Assembly: GCF_030812295.1 (NCBI RefSeq) | Contig: NZ_JAUSSK010000005.1 | Span: 248,001-312,000 of the forward strand | Source: Luteibacter jiangsuensis | GTDB taxonomy: Bacteria; Pseudomonadota; Gammaproteobacteria; Xanthomonadales; Rhodanobacteraceae | Length of the DNA: 64,000 nucleotides | Direction: 5' to 3' | Shown: positions 17,552 through 27,113 of the stretch, one piece after another | Layout of the letters: each line of letters opens with the position of its first letter | Numbering within the stretch: position 1 is the stretch's first letter | Position numbers and translations under genes: made by a program | Notes under the pieces: model-generated | What the model was told of the DNA's origin: nothing | Seen by the model: only the letters and a program-made list of their open reading frames with translations | Database searches by the model: none

Positions 17552-17580
17552 GGTGGGGAGCGCGCTTCCGCGCGAATGGG
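17552..17580 (+). repeat. Single REP-like element after dps
   Basis: GTGGGGAGCGCGC-TTC-CGCGCGAAT is a compact variant of the REP family (GTGGGAGC, GC-rich stem, GAT). It lies about 20 bases past the dps stop and could protect the transcript end. Confidence 0.55.
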
Positions 17581-17715
17581 GTCACCGCAAGGTCCGTTCG
17601 CTGCCAAGGCCGCTTCCCGCCCGGGGATTTCCGATCGTTCCGGGCCATCCGGCCCATGCGCCAAGCCCCCGCCACAGCCCCTACTCTGAGTTCAGCCTGA
17701 CCGGTCGACCCACGA

Positions 17716-17734
17716 TGCGTTGAGCCGCAACGCA
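17716..17734. repeat. Inverted repeat upstream of glucan synthase gene
   Basis: TGCGTTG and CAACGCA flank a 5-base spacer, 67 bases before the TTG start of the GH17-GT2 gene. It may be an operator or a leader hairpin; nothing more can be said. Confidence 0.35.
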
Positions 17735-17801
17735 CCGTTCGTTAAGCTCCCCGGGTTACCTCATTGATACCACTCGGGGGCCAGCCGGTCCGGGGATTGT
17801 T

Positions 17802-20402
17802 TTGAGCGCTGCCACGACGACCGAACGAAGCCACCCGATCCTTGCCGCGCTGATCCTCGCGATCCTTGTGGCAGCCCTGAATTTCGGGCTGTGGCTCGTC
17901 GCCAACCTGCCGAACGGTCCCAGTGACTGGCACGGTCCCATTCCCGGTTTCGCGTTCACCGCCTACCAGCGCTACCAGAACCCCATCAAGGGCGACGTCT
18001 CCACCGATGCGGAAATCGATTCGGACCTGCGCCTGATCAAGCGCTATTCGCCGCGCATCCGTACCTACTCGATGATGGAAAACCCCCAGGTGATACGCCT
18101 GGCGGACAAGGAAGGCCTCGACGTGATGGCCGGCGCGTTGATCGATGCCCGCCTCGAGAACAACGAGCGCGAGATCGAGGCCCTCATCGCGCAGGCGCAC
18201 CGCTTCCCGAAGACCATCTCCCGGGTCATCGTCGGCAACGAGGTGCTCTTCCGTGGCGACCTCAAGCCCGACCAGGTGATGTCCTACCTCGACCGCGTGC
18301 GCGCCGCCGTGCACCAGCCGGTTTCCGTGGCCGAGCCGTTCCATATCTGGCTGCAAAACCCGGAGCTGGCCGACCACGTCGACTTCATCACCGTGCACCT
18401 GTTCCCCTACTGGAACGGTATCGAGGCACGCGCCGGCGTCACCGATTCCATTGAAAGCTACAAGGCCCTGCGCGCGCAGTTCCCGGGCAAGCACATCGTC
18501 ATCGGCGAGATCGGCTGGCCTTCCAATGGCGATCGCTACAAGTACGCCTATCCGAGCGTCTCGAACGAGGCGATCTTCCTGCGTACCTTCTTCAACGCCG
18601 CGAAAGCCGACGGCATCGACGACTATTACGTTCTCGAGGCCATCGACCAGCCCTGGAAGGAAAACCTCGGCGAAGGGCGCACCGGCGCGTACTGGGGCAT
18701 GTTCAACGCCGACCGCCAGCTGAAGTTCCCCTTCACCGGTCCCGTCACCGAGGACGTGGGCTGGCCGTGGAAGGCGCTGGCCGCTTCCGTCCTGGCATTT
18801 TTCCCGATGCTCTGGTTCGGCATCCGCTTCAACCGCTTCAAGCTGATGGGCCGCCTGTTCTTCATGGCGCTGATCCAGCTCGCCTGCGGCCTGATCGTCT
18901 GGTCGGCGACCCTACCCTTCAATTTCTACCTCAGCCCGTTCGACTGGGCGATGCTGATCCTGCTGTTCCCCGCGCAGATCGCGATCCTGGGCATCCTGCT
19001 GATCAACGGCTTCGAATTCACCGAAGTGCTATGGCGGCGCAGCTGGGTGCGTCACGCCGGCATGCTGCCGCACGATCCGGTGGAGAAGCAGCCGTTCGTC
19101 TCCATCCACCTGGCTTGCCACAACGAGCCACCGGAGATGGTCCAGATCACGCTCGATTCGCTGGCTGCGCTGAACTACGAGAATTTCGAAGTCCTCGTCC
19201 TCGACAACAACACCAAGGATCCTGCCGTATGGCAGCCGGTCGAGGAATACTGCAAGAAGCTGGGGCCCAGGTTCCGCTTCTTCCACCTGGAGCCATGGCC
19301 GGGATACAAGGCGGGCGCGCTGAACTTCGGCCTCACCGCCACGGACGAGCGTGCCGAGGTGGTGGCCGTGATCGACGCCGACTATGTCGTGCGCGAGGAC
19401 TGGCTGGCTTCCCTCACCGGCTACTTCCACGATTCGAAGGTGGCCGTGGTGCAGTGCCCACAGGCGCACCGCGACTTCGAGAAGAACCGTTTCCGCCGGA
19501 TGACGGCCTGGGAATACGACGGCTTCTTCCGTATCGGCATGCACCATCGCAACGAGCGCAACGCGATCATCCAGCATGGCACCATGACGATGGTCCGCCG
19601 CTCCGCGCTGGAAGGCACCGGTGGATGGTCCGAGTGGACCATCTGCGAGGATGCCGAGCTCGGCCTGCGCCTGATGCATGCGGGCTACGAACTGGTCTAC
19701 GTCGACGAACTGATGGGCAAGGGCCTCACTCCGGCCGACTTCAAGGCATACAAGAGCCAGCGCTATCGCTGGGCCTTCGGCGCCATGCAGATCCTCAAGG
19801 GCCGCTGGAGCTGGATGACCCGGAAGGGCCCGCTCTCGGCCGGCCAGCGCTTCCATTTCCTCACCGGCTGGTTCAGCTGGTTCGCCGATGCCCTGCACTT
19901 CGTCTTCACGATGATGGGCCTGCTCTGGACCGCGGGCATGATCTACGCGCCCGAATACTTCAATCTGCCGATGCAGCTGTTCCTGATCCCCGTGATCGGT
20001 TTCTTCTTCGCGAAAGCCATCTTCGGTATCGTGCTGTATCGTGCGCGCGTGCCATGCGGCTGGTACGACACCCTGATGGCCTCGGTGGCCAGCATGGGCC
20101 TGTCGCATGCCATCGCCCGCGGCATCCTGCACGGCCTCACGCGCGAAAAGACGGCCTTCGTCGTTACCGCGAAGAGCCGGCGCATGGGCGGCAGCAGCTT
20201 CGCGGCCTTCGCACCGGTACGTGAGGAAGGCCTCATGGCCATTGCCCTTCTACTGGCGGTGATCGGCATGGGCTTGCATTACGGCACCAGCTATGTCGAA
20301 AGCGTCCTGTGGATGTTCATCCTCGGCGCACAGTCCATTCCTTACGTATCGGCACTGGCGGGTGCGTGGATCGCGCATCGCGCGGGCGACGAAGCAGGTT
20401 GA
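17802..20402 (+). CDS. ndvB: GH17-GT2 fusion beta-glucan synthase (NdvB type)
   Basis: An 866-residue membrane enzyme. An N-terminal membrane segment (about 12-34) precedes a GH17 domain (about 45-310) with the likely acid E147 (VGNEVLFRGD) and nucleophile E236 (GEIGWPSNG). Three membrane helices follow, then a cytoplasmic GT2 domain with DAD (525-527), ED (616-617, CEDAELGLR) and QRYRW (653-657), then C-terminal helices. The layout matches Pseudomonas NdvB and Bradyrhizobium-type beta-(1,3)(1,6)-glucan synthases, where the GH17 part rearranges or branches the new glucan. The start is a TTG with GGGG six bases upstream. It could alternatively make a linear glucan. Confidence 0.85.
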   Translation: MSAATTTERSHPILAALILAILVAALNFGLWLVANLPNGPSDWHGPIPGFAFTAYQRYQNPIKGDVSTDAEIDSDLRLIKRYSPRIRTYSMMENPQVIRLADKEGLDVMAGALIDARLENNEREIEALIAQAHRFPKTISRVIVGNEVLFRGDLKPDQVMSYLDRVRAAVHQPVSVAEPFHIWLQNPELADHVDFITVHLFPYWNGIEARAGVTDSIESYKALRAQFPGKHIVIGEIGWPSNGDRYKYAYPSVSNEAIFLRTFFNAAKADGIDDYYVLEAIDQPWKENLGEGRTGAYWGMFNADRQLKFPFTGPVTEDVGWPWKALAASVLAFFPMLWFGIRFNRFKLMGRLFFMALIQLACGLIVWSATLPFNFYLSPFDWAMLILLFPAQIAILGILLINGFEFTEVLWRRSWVRHAGMLPHDPVEKQPFVSIHLACHNEPPEMVQITLDSLAALNYENFEVLVLDNNTKDPAVWQPVEEYCKKLGPRFRFFHLEPWPGYKAGALNFGLTATDERAEVVAVIDADYVVREDWLASLTGYFHDSKVAVVQCPQAHRDFEKNRFRRMTAWEYDGFFRIGMHHRNERNAIIQHGTMTMVRRSALEGTGGWSEWTICEDAELGLRLMHAGYELVYVDELMGKGLTPADFKAYKSQRYRWAFGAMQILKGRWSWMTRKGPLSAGQRFHFLTGWFSWFADALHFVFTMMGLLWTAGMIYAPEYFNLPMQLFLIPVIGFFFAKAIFGIVLYRARVPCGWYDTLMASVASMGLSHAIARGILHGLTREKTAFVVTAKSRRMGGSSFAAFAPVREEGLMAIALLLAVIGMGLHYGTSYVESVLWMFILGAQSIPYVSALAGAWIAHRAGDEAG

Positions 20403-20466
20403 GCCGGGCCGTCGTTCACGTTTGCATATCGACGTTGCACGCCTCGCGAGGTAAGTTACGCCAAGA

Positions 20467-20520
20467 CCTGACGTCAGGGGGTGCTGGACGCATCCCCGCT
20501 AGCGGCCGTGTCACACGGCC
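20467..20520. repeat. Palindromes between ndvB and tamA
   Basis: CCTGACGTCAGG (20467-20478) is a perfect 12-bp palindrome. GGCCGTG-TCA-CACGGCC (20504-20520) is a perfect 7-bp stem ending just before tamA. No T-run follows the hairpin, so it is at best a weak terminator for ndvB. Confidence 0.4.
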
Positions 20521-20547
20521 TTGGATCACGACCGGAACGGGACGCTC

Positions 20548-22314
20548 ATGCGCCTTACCAGACGCCATGGACTGCTGCTTCTGCCGTGGTTCCTCATGCC
20601 CTCGATCGCCCATGCCGGCATCGTGCTCCATGTCGACGGAGTCGACGAGAACCTCAGGGGCGCGATCGTCGCCGGCGTCGAGTTGAGCCAGTACGCCAAG
20701 CGCGACGTCACCGCGGCGCAAGTGCGCCGGCTCTACGAAAAAGCACCTGACGAAGTCCAGGCGGCCCTGCGGCCCTACGGCTACTACGAAGCCACGGCCA
20801 CCGGCGATCTGAAGCAAATCGGCAACGACTGGCAGGTGACCTTGCATGTGGTGACCGGCACGCCCGTGCAGGTCACCGCGGTAAACGTCGAGGTCGACCC
20901 GGACGTGGCAAAGATACCGGCCATCCGCCGCGCCCTGCGCGGGGTGGAAAACCTGAAGGGCACGCCGCTCAACGATGGCACCTATGACGGCGCACGCGAT
21001 ACGGTCAGCGGCGCACTCACCGCCACCGGCTTCCTCGACGCACGCCTGGTCACCCGTAGGGTGGAAGTGAACCGCGCCGAACATTCGGCCGCGGTGAACC
21101 TCAAGTGGGACGCGGGCCGGCGTTATCGCTACGGCCACATCGCGTTCAAGAACTCGCAATTCCGCGAAGGCTTCCTCGACCGCTACGTGCCCTTCAAGAG
21201 CGGTGACTACTTCTCGCAAAACCAGCTGCTCGAACTGCAGCAGGCGTTGAACGGCGCCGACTACTTCGCCGTGGTCAACGTCATACCCGATACCGACAAC
21301 GCGAAGGACGGCACGATCGACATTGCCGTGGAACTGGCGCCGGCCAAACGGACGATCTACACGGGAGGCCCCTTCTTCGGTACCGACACGGGCGCAGGGC
21401 TGCGCGGTGGCATCGAGAAGCGCTGGATCAACGACCGCGGACACAAGTGGAAGAACGAGCTGGTGCTCGCACAACGCCTGAAGACGCTTTCCACGCTGTA
21501 CCAGATCCCGATGCCCGGCCCCAACCAGCGCAGCTTCAACTTCGGCGCCAACTTCCGCGATGCCGATACTGTCACCTCGCAGTCGCGCACGCTGCAACTG
21601 GTCGCGAACGAAACCCGCCTGTGGCATGGCTGGCAGCGCACCATCGGCATCAATGCATTGTCGGGCACGTTCACCGTCGGCAAGCGCGGCGGTGAGGGCG
21701 ACAACGCCGAGGGCCTCGAGCGCGGCCGCAGCACCCTCCTGTATCCCGAGATCACGCTCAGCCGGAAGAGAGGCGACAACCCCACCTTTGTCCGCAGCGG
21801 CTGGTCCCTCACGCTCACCGCACGCAGTACCGCGGGACCGCTCCTGTCCGATGCCAGCTTCTCCCAGGTGATCGGCGACGTGAAATGGATCCAGTCGTTC
21901 TGGGGCAGCAACCGCCTGATCCTTCGCGGCAGCGCCGGCAAGCTGTGGACGAACAACTTCAGCGACCTGCCCCCGCAGCTGCGCTTCTTCGCCGGTGGCG
22001 ACCGCTCCGTGCGCGGCTACGACTACCAGAGCATCGGCCCGCGCAACGCCTACGACCGCGTGATCGGCGGCGAGGGCCTGCTGGTCGGCAGCAGCGAGGT
22101 CGAACACTACTTCACGCGCAACTGGGGCATGGCCGCCTTCATCGACGCGGGCAACGCGTTCACAGGAACCGACTACAGCCCGCGCGTCGGCGCAGGCCTT
22201 GGCGTACGCTGGTTGTCGCCCGTCGGGATGATACGCGCCGATATCGCCGTCCCCGTCGGCGACAAGAACGAGCACGGCATTCACCTGCATGTCGTCATCG
22301 GGCCCGACCTGTGA
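20548..22314 (+). CDS. tamA: Translocation and assembly module outer-membrane protein TamA
   Basis: A 588-residue Omp85-family outer-membrane protein. The ATG at 20548 gives a signal peptide (MRLTRRHGLLLLPWFLMPSIAHA) that an upstream TTG start would spoil. Three POTRA domains occupy roughly residues 25-270. A 16-strand barrel follows, with the typical late FFAGGDRSVRGYDYQSIGPR segment and the C-terminal GVRWLSPVGMIRADIA and HLHVVIGPDL. With TamB it helps insert proteins and transport phospholipids across the envelope. tamB begins 11 bases downstream. Confidence 0.95.
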   Translation: MRLTRRHGLLLLPWFLMPSIAHAGIVLHVDGVDENLRGAIVAGVELSQYAKRDVTAAQVRRLYEKAPDEVQAALRPYGYYEATATGDLKQIGNDWQVTLHVVTGTPVQVTAVNVEVDPDVAKIPAIRRALRGVENLKGTPLNDGTYDGARDTVSGALTATGFLDARLVTRRVEVNRAEHSAAVNLKWDAGRRYRYGHIAFKNSQFREGFLDRYVPFKSGDYFSQNQLLELQQALNGADYFAVVNVIPDTDNAKDGTIDIAVELAPAKRTIYTGGPFFGTDTGAGLRGGIEKRWINDRGHKWKNELVLAQRLKTLSTLYQIPMPGPNQRSFNFGANFRDADTVTSQSRTLQLVANETRLWHGWQRTIGINALSGTFTVGKRGGEGDNAEGLERGRSTLLYPEITLSRKRGDNPTFVRSGWSLTLTARSTAGPLLSDASFSQVIGDVKWIQSFWGSNRLILRGSAGKLWTNNFSDLPPQLRFFAGGDRSVRGYDYQSIGPRNAYDRVIGGEGLLVGSSEVEHYFTRNWGMAAFIDAGNAFTGTDYSPRVGAGLGVRWLSPVGMIRADIAVPVGDKNEHGIHLHVVIGPDL

Positions 22315-22325
22315 GGAGCACCGGC

Positions 22326-25300
22326 ATGAAATGGTTGATCCGCATCGGCGGCGCGCTGGGCGTCCTGCTCGTGGTCGTCCTGCTCGGCGTATGGTGGCTG
22401 GTCGGCAGTGCATCGGGGCTTCGCTTCGCACTCGCCCGTGCCCAGGCCTTCACCGGTAACGCGCTCACGGTGGAGAAGGCCGAAGGCCGGCTCGCCGGGC
22501 CGCTGGATATCTCCGGGCTTCGCTATCGCGACGGCAAGGGCATGGACGTTCGCGTCGCCGCGGCACATCTGGACTTTTCCTTCGGCGCCTTGCTGCGCAA
22601 GCGCGCCCATGTCCACGAATTGCGCGCCGACGGTATCGATGTCGTGCTCGGCCCCGCGGAGCCGGAACCGGATACGCCGTCGGAGCCGTTCTCCCTGAAG
22701 CCGCCACTGGATATCGTGCTGGACAAGGTGAAGGTCGGCCACGTGCGTGTCACGCAGGAAGGCAAGCCCTTGTTCGAGTCCAACTCACTCGATCTCGCCG
22801 GTTCGTGGACCGCCAACGGCATCGCGCTGAAGTCCCTCGCCTTGCGCGCGCCCGATGGCCAGGCCGACCTGGGCGGCACGCTCGCCGTCGGCGACGGTTA
22901 CAAGGGCGATGGGAAGGCCTCCTTCGCATGGAAGGTCGGCGACGTGGACTATGCGGGGGAGATCGAGGCGCATAGCGATGGCGCAAAAGCCCACGCGATC
23001 GTGAAACTGCGGTTGCCTTTCGTGGCCGAGGTCGATGCCAACCTGGTGCAAGGCGGCGATTACGCCTGGACGGCGAAGATCGACGCGCCGCGCTTCGACC
23101 CCAAGCCGCTCCTCGGCGACGACAGCCTGGCATCGCTCGGTCTGGCGCTACAAGGAACGGGCGACCGGTACGGCGCCCGGTTTGTCGGCGACGTCGACCT
23201 CGGCGATTACCGGGTGCGGCTCGCGCCGATCAAGGCGGCGTTCGACCACGAGTACAAGCGCCTGACACTCGACGAGCTGACGATCGCATCGCCCCAGGTC
23301 AAGGGATCGCTCTCCGTCAGGGGGACGGTCGAGATCGCCGCGCAACCGCTGTCGGCGGACCTTGCCCTCGATTGGAAGGACGTGCTCGTCCCCGCCACCG
23401 TCGCCGGCCAGGATCTCGCGAGCACCGGCCGCCTCACCTTCAAGGGCAGCTCCGAGTCTTATCACGCGGAAGGCGATGTCGACATCGGGCCACCCGACCG
23501 TATCGGCAAGTTCACCCTCGATGTCGACGGCACGCCGGATCGGGTGACCCTCCGCTCCGTGCAGCTGAAACAGCGCACCGGCAGCCTCACCGCGAGTGGC
23601 GCGCTCACGCTGCGCCCCACCCTGGCGTGGAAGCTCGACATCAAGGGCGATCGCTTCGATCCGGGGCAGATCCTCGCTGAATGGCCAGGCGCCCTGGATC
23701 TCGATCTCTCGACCGAAGGGCGTCTCGATAACGACAAGCCGCTGGGCTCGCTCGAACTGCGCAAGCTCGACGGCACGCTCCGCAAGCGCCCACTGCGAGG
23801 CAGTGGCACGCTGACGCTGAAGCCCGGCGAGGTGGTCAACGGCAACCTCGATCTCGCATCCGGCGGCAGCACCATCCGCCTGGACGCCAAGGGCGACACC
23901 GCCAACGACGCCACGCTGAAGCTCGCCATCGCCTCGCTGGGTGACTGGTTGCCCGATGCGGGTGGTCGGGTCGCCGGTGACATCTCGGCCAAGGGCAACC
24001 TGCCGAAGCTGGCGGTGAAGGCGAAGTTGCACGGCAGCACCATCGTCTACGCCGACCAGAAGATCGAGGCGATTTCCGTCGACGCGGATATCCCGGATAT
24101 CAGTACACCGGGCGGCAAGCTCGACGTCGTCGGCACGGGCTTGGTCAGCGGAGGGCTGGTCTTCAGCCGCGTCGATGTCGCCGCCCAGGGCAGCCAGGAT
24201 CGCCACCAGCTCAGCGTCGACGCGAAGGGCCGGCCGCTCGCCGCCAGCCTGCTGCTCTCCGGATCGCTGAAGGACGGCGGATGGAACGGCACGCTGTCCA
24301 CGTTGAACATCGACTACCAGGGGTTGCCGCCCTGGCACCTGCAAAACCCCAGCGCGATAGCTTGGAAGGACGGCGCGGCGAGCGTGAGCGACCTCTGCCT
24401 CACGGCCGGTGATCCCCTTCTCTGTGTCGCAGCCAAACAGGACAAGGGCGGCAACCTCGATGCGAGCTATCGCCTGCGTCGCGTGCCCCTCGCGTTGTTG
24501 ATGACGGTGGCCGAGGCTTCGAACAGCCCCATGCGCGCCGAGGGCATCATCGAAGGCGACGGCAACATCCGGCGCACGGCGGGTGGAGCACTATCGGGCC
24601 AGGCGAACGTCACGTCCGCCCATGGTTCGGTGGCCTATGCCGATCGAAGCGACCGTCCACTGCTCGTCTACGACAACCTTTCCGCCAACGCCCAGCTCGC
24701 GCCCGACAACCAGCGTGTGACCTTGCATGCCTCGTTGAACGGTGGTGGATCGCTCGACGGCAACGTATCGCTCAGCGGGGCGCAGCAGGCACTCGGCGGC
24801 ACGGTCGCCTTGCATCTGAAGGACCTCTCTGTCATCGAGCTGTTCACCGCCGAGCTCGCCGACGTGAAAGGCGCCCTCGACGCCAACTTCAATCTTGGCG
24901 GCACCGTCGCCGCGCCCGCCATCACCGGCCAGGCCATCGTCGGCGGATTCGCCGCGGAAGTGCCCAGCGCGGGACTCAAGCTCAAGGACGGACGGATCAG
25001 CATCGACACCACCGATGCGAAGAACTACCTCGTCGAAGGCACGATCCGCTCCGGAGACGGCACATTGTCGATCAAGGGCAACGCGACCCTCGGCACCGGC
25101 GCACAGATGCGCCTCGGCATCGAGGGATCGAAGTTCACCGCCGTGGATATTCCGGCCGCGAAGGCCGTCATCTCACCCGCCCTGACGATCGTGCAGGACG
25201 CCAAGGGCATGACTGTCAGCGGCAAGCTCAACGTCGACATGGCCGACGTCGATGTCGAACGGCTGCCTGGCGCTGGCGCGACCAAGGCCTCGCCCGACAT

Positions 25301-26075
25301 CGTCGTGATCGATGACAAGCAGCGCGAAGCGGCGGAGGAATCGGCACCGATTACAGCCGACATCCGCGTCGACCTCGGCAACAAGGTACACCTCGTCGGC
25401 TTCGGCATCGATGGCCGTATCACCGGCCAGCTCGATGTTCGCGAACGCCCCGGGCGTGCCACGACGGGCCAGGGCCAGATCGGCGTGGACGGTACCTACA
25501 AGGCCTACGGGCAGGATCTGCGTATCGAACAGGGCCAGCTGCTGTTCGCCAGCACGCCGATCGACAACCCCGGCCTGAACATCCGTGCCGCACGTACGTT
25601 GAATCCCAACGCCACCGTCGACGAAGGCCAGAAAGTGGGTCTCTACGTTTCCGGTACGGCGCGCCGCCCCATTCTCACCGTCTTCTCGAATCCGGTGATG
25701 GAACAGTCCGACGCCCTCTCCTACCTCGTCACTGGCAAGCCGCTGTCGCAGGTGAAGGGTGGCGAAGGCAACATGGTCGGCGCCGCGGCCCAGGCCCTCG
25801 GCTCGGCGGCAGGCGACCTGCTGGCGAAGAGCGTGGGCTCGAAGATCGGTATCGACGACATCGGCGTCAGCAACAACGACGCCCTCGGTGGCACCTCCGC
25901 CTTCACCGTCGGCAAGTACCTGTCGCCGCGCCTGTACCTCAGCTATGGCGTCGGGCTGTTCGATCCCGGCCAGGTCATCACGCTGCGCTATCTGTTCAGC
26001 CGCAAATGGAACTTCGAAGCGCAGAACGCCACGGATTTCAGCCGGGCGAGCTTCAATTACCGGTTGGAGAGGTAG
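22326..26075 (+). CDS. tamB: Translocation and assembly module inner-membrane protein TamB
   Basis: A 1249-residue AsmA-like/TamB protein that spans the periplasm from an inner-membrane anchor (residues about 5-27) and contacts TamA. The long middle is a repetitive beta-rich groove typical of bridge-like lipid transfer proteins. The C-terminal DUF490 region includes GLNIRAARTLNP, SGTARRPILTVFSNPVM, SYLVTGKPLSQ and the terminal YLSPRLYLSYGVGLFDPG. GAGGAG precedes the ATG. It forms an operon with tamA and converges with the chemotaxis cluster without an obvious terminator. Confidence 0.95.
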   Translation: MKWLIRIGGALGVLLVVVLLGVWWLVGSASGLRFALARAQAFTGNALTVEKAEGRLAGPLDISGLRYRDGKGMDVRVAAAHLDFSFGALLRKRAHVHELRADGIDVVLGPAEPEPDTPSEPFSLKPPLDIVLDKVKVGHVRVTQEGKPLFESNSLDLAGSWTANGIALKSLALRAPDGQADLGGTLAVGDGYKGDGKASFAWKVGDVDYAGEIEAHSDGAKAHAIVKLRLPFVAEVDANLVQGGDYAWTAKIDAPRFDPKPLLGDDSLASLGLALQGTGDRYGARFVGDVDLGDYRVRLAPIKAAFDHEYKRLTLDELTIASPQVKGSLSVRGTVEIAAQPLSADLALDWKDVLVPATVAGQDLASTGRLTFKGSSESYHAEGDVDIGPPDRIGKFTLDVDGTPDRVTLRSVQLKQRTGSLTASGALTLRPTLAWKLDIKGDRFDPGQILAEWPGALDLDLSTEGRLDNDKPLGSLELRKLDGTLRKRPLRGSGTLTLKPGEVVNGNLDLASGGSTIRLDAKGDTANDATLKLAIASLGDWLPDAGGRVAGDISAKGNLPKLAVKAKLHGSTIVYADQKIEAISVDADIPDISTPGGKLDVVGTGLVSGGLVFSRVDVAAQGSQDRHQLSVDAKGRPLAASLLLSGSLKDGGWNGTLSTLNIDYQGLPPWHLQNPSAIAWKDGAASVSDLCLTAGDPLLCVAAKQDKGGNLDASYRLRRVPLALLMTVAEASNSPMRAEGIIEGDGNIRRTAGGALSGQANVTSAHGSVAYADRSDRPLLVYDNLSANAQLAPDNQRVTLHASLNGGGSLDGNVSLSGAQQALGGTVALHLKDLSVIELFTAELADVKGALDANFNLGGTVAAPAITGQAIVGGFAAEVPSAGLKLKDGRISIDTTDAKNYLVEGTIRSGDGTLSIKGNATLGTGAQMRLGIEGSKFTAVDIPAAKAVISPALTIVQDAKGMTVSGKLNVDMADVDVERLPGAGATKASPDIVVIDDKQREAAEESAPITADIRVDLGNKVHLVGFGIDGRITGQLDVRERPGRATTGQGQIGVDGTYKAYGQDLRIEQGQLLFASTPIDNPGLNIRAARTLNPNATVDEGQKVGLYVSGTARRPILTVFSNPVMEQSDALSYLVTGKPLSQVKGGEGNMVGAAAQALGSAAGDLLAKSVGSKIGIDDIGVSNNDALGGTSAFTVGKYLSPRLYLSYGVGLFDPGQVITLRYLFSRKWNFEAQNATDFSRASFNYRLER

Positions 26076-26101
26076 GCAGCGGCATGGCAGCGGCTAATGC
26101 G

Positions 26102-26521
26102 TCATCCGCGAGCGGCGTGCAGTCGGTGGAGCAGCTCCGCTTCGGCAAGCGAAATACCGCAGGTCTCCGCGATGTCCTTGGCCGATGCCCCTTGGCGGGC
26201 GAGTCGCTGCGCCAACGCAAGCGCGCGATCCGTGTTGCCGCCCGGCTCGTTCGGCATCGTCACCGTCGGGCCACGGCGGACCTGGTCCTCGATGTCACCC
26301 AGCCGGTTTTCGAGGCGACGGAGCATGCTGGCAAGCGCTTCGCTCGGGATGGCCGGCTCGGACGATGCAGCCGGTGAAGGCTGCGTTACCTCGGTGACGG
26401 GGACGGAAACCTGCTGCTTCGGTGCCTTCGGCGCCGCACCGAAACGGCGAAACAGGAACAGGAGGCCAGCCAGGTTGAGGATGGCCAAGGCGATCAGCAC
26501 GTATCCGATGGCGGCGTTCAT
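26102..26521 (-). CDS. DUF2802 domain protein at the end of the chemotaxis operon
   Basis: A 139-residue protein. The ATG at 26521 begins one membrane helix (IGYVLIALAILNLAGLLFLFRR). A Pro/Val-rich linker, a short coiled coil (ALASMLRRLENRLGDIEDQV) and a C-terminal helix-turn-helix-like segment (RLARQGASAKDIAETCGIS) follow. The latter is the DUF2802 signature found in proteins coded right after cheW in polar flagellar clusters of Pseudomonas and Vibrio. Function is unknown. Being the last gene of the che/mot operon suggests a polar array or membrane-linked accessory role. Confidence 0.78.
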   Translation of the reverse strand: MNAAIGYVLIALAILNLAGLLFLFRRFGAAPKAPKQQVSVPVTEVTQPSPAASSEPAIPSEALASMLRRLENRLGDIEDQVRRGPTVTMPNEPGGNTDRALALAQRLARQGASAKDIAETCGISLAEAELLHRLHAARG

Positions 26522-26663
26522 GCGGGCGGGACTCCGTGGATTCGCGCTACACGGTAGCGGCGATGGATGGTCGCGGCAAGCGCGCCCGTGGCGCGGGATC
26601 GCGGCTGAAGCGGTTCCCACATGTCTTCGGGTTCCTCCCGGTTGCCCGTCCGACGCCAGGAGT

Positions 26664-27113
26664 TCAGGCGCGGCAGAGCTTCTGCACGTCGACCAGGGCG
26701 ATGAATCCGTCCTCGCGGGTGATCACGCCGCTGACGGGATCGTCGCGGCGTTCGGCACGGCCAGGGGGCGGAGGGTCGACCTCGTCGGGGTTGAAGGTGA
26801 GCATGTCGCCGATGACGTCGATGCGCATGCCCACCACCGTGCCGCCGTCGTCGAAGACGATGACACGCTGCGCATCTTCCTCGTCGGCGCTGGCGACGCC
26901 GTCGAGGCCGAAGCGGCGGCGGCCATCCAGTACGGGAACGATCTGCCCGCGCAGGTTGACGATTCCCAGGACATCGTCCGGAGCGCCGGGCACCGGCGTG
27001 ATGTCGCCGGGGCGGATCACTTCGCGCACGCTGGTGAGCGATAGCGCGTAGCGCTGACCCTTCAATGAAAAGCCGAGCCAGGCGCCTCGCCCGTCGCGGG
27101 GGGTATCGGTCAT
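26664..27113 (-). CDS. cheW: Chemotaxis coupling protein CheW
   Basis: A 149-residue CheW that joins chemoreceptors to CheA in the signalling array. It shows FSLKGQRYALSLTSVREVIRP, the conserved GIVNLRGQIVPVLDGRRRFG and a later GMRIDVIGDML. The ATG at 27113 overlaps the stop of the preceding CheW-like gene (ATGA), so the two are translationally coupled. An upstream extension of the frame is discarded for that reason. It is followed after 142 bp by the DUF2802 gene. Confidence 0.92.
   Translation of the reverse strand: MTDTPRDGRGAWLGFSLKGQRYALSLTSVREVIRPGDITPVPGAPDDVLGIVNLRGQIVPVLDGRRRFGLDGVASADEEDAQRVIVFDDGGTVVGMRIDVIGDMLTFNPDEVDPPPPGRAERRDDPVSGVITREDGFIALVDVQKLCRA

Noticed and set aside
20416-22431. 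Minus-strand frame of 671 codons opposite tamA
   Set aside because: tamA has a signal peptide, POTRA and barrel motifs; the antisense frame has none.
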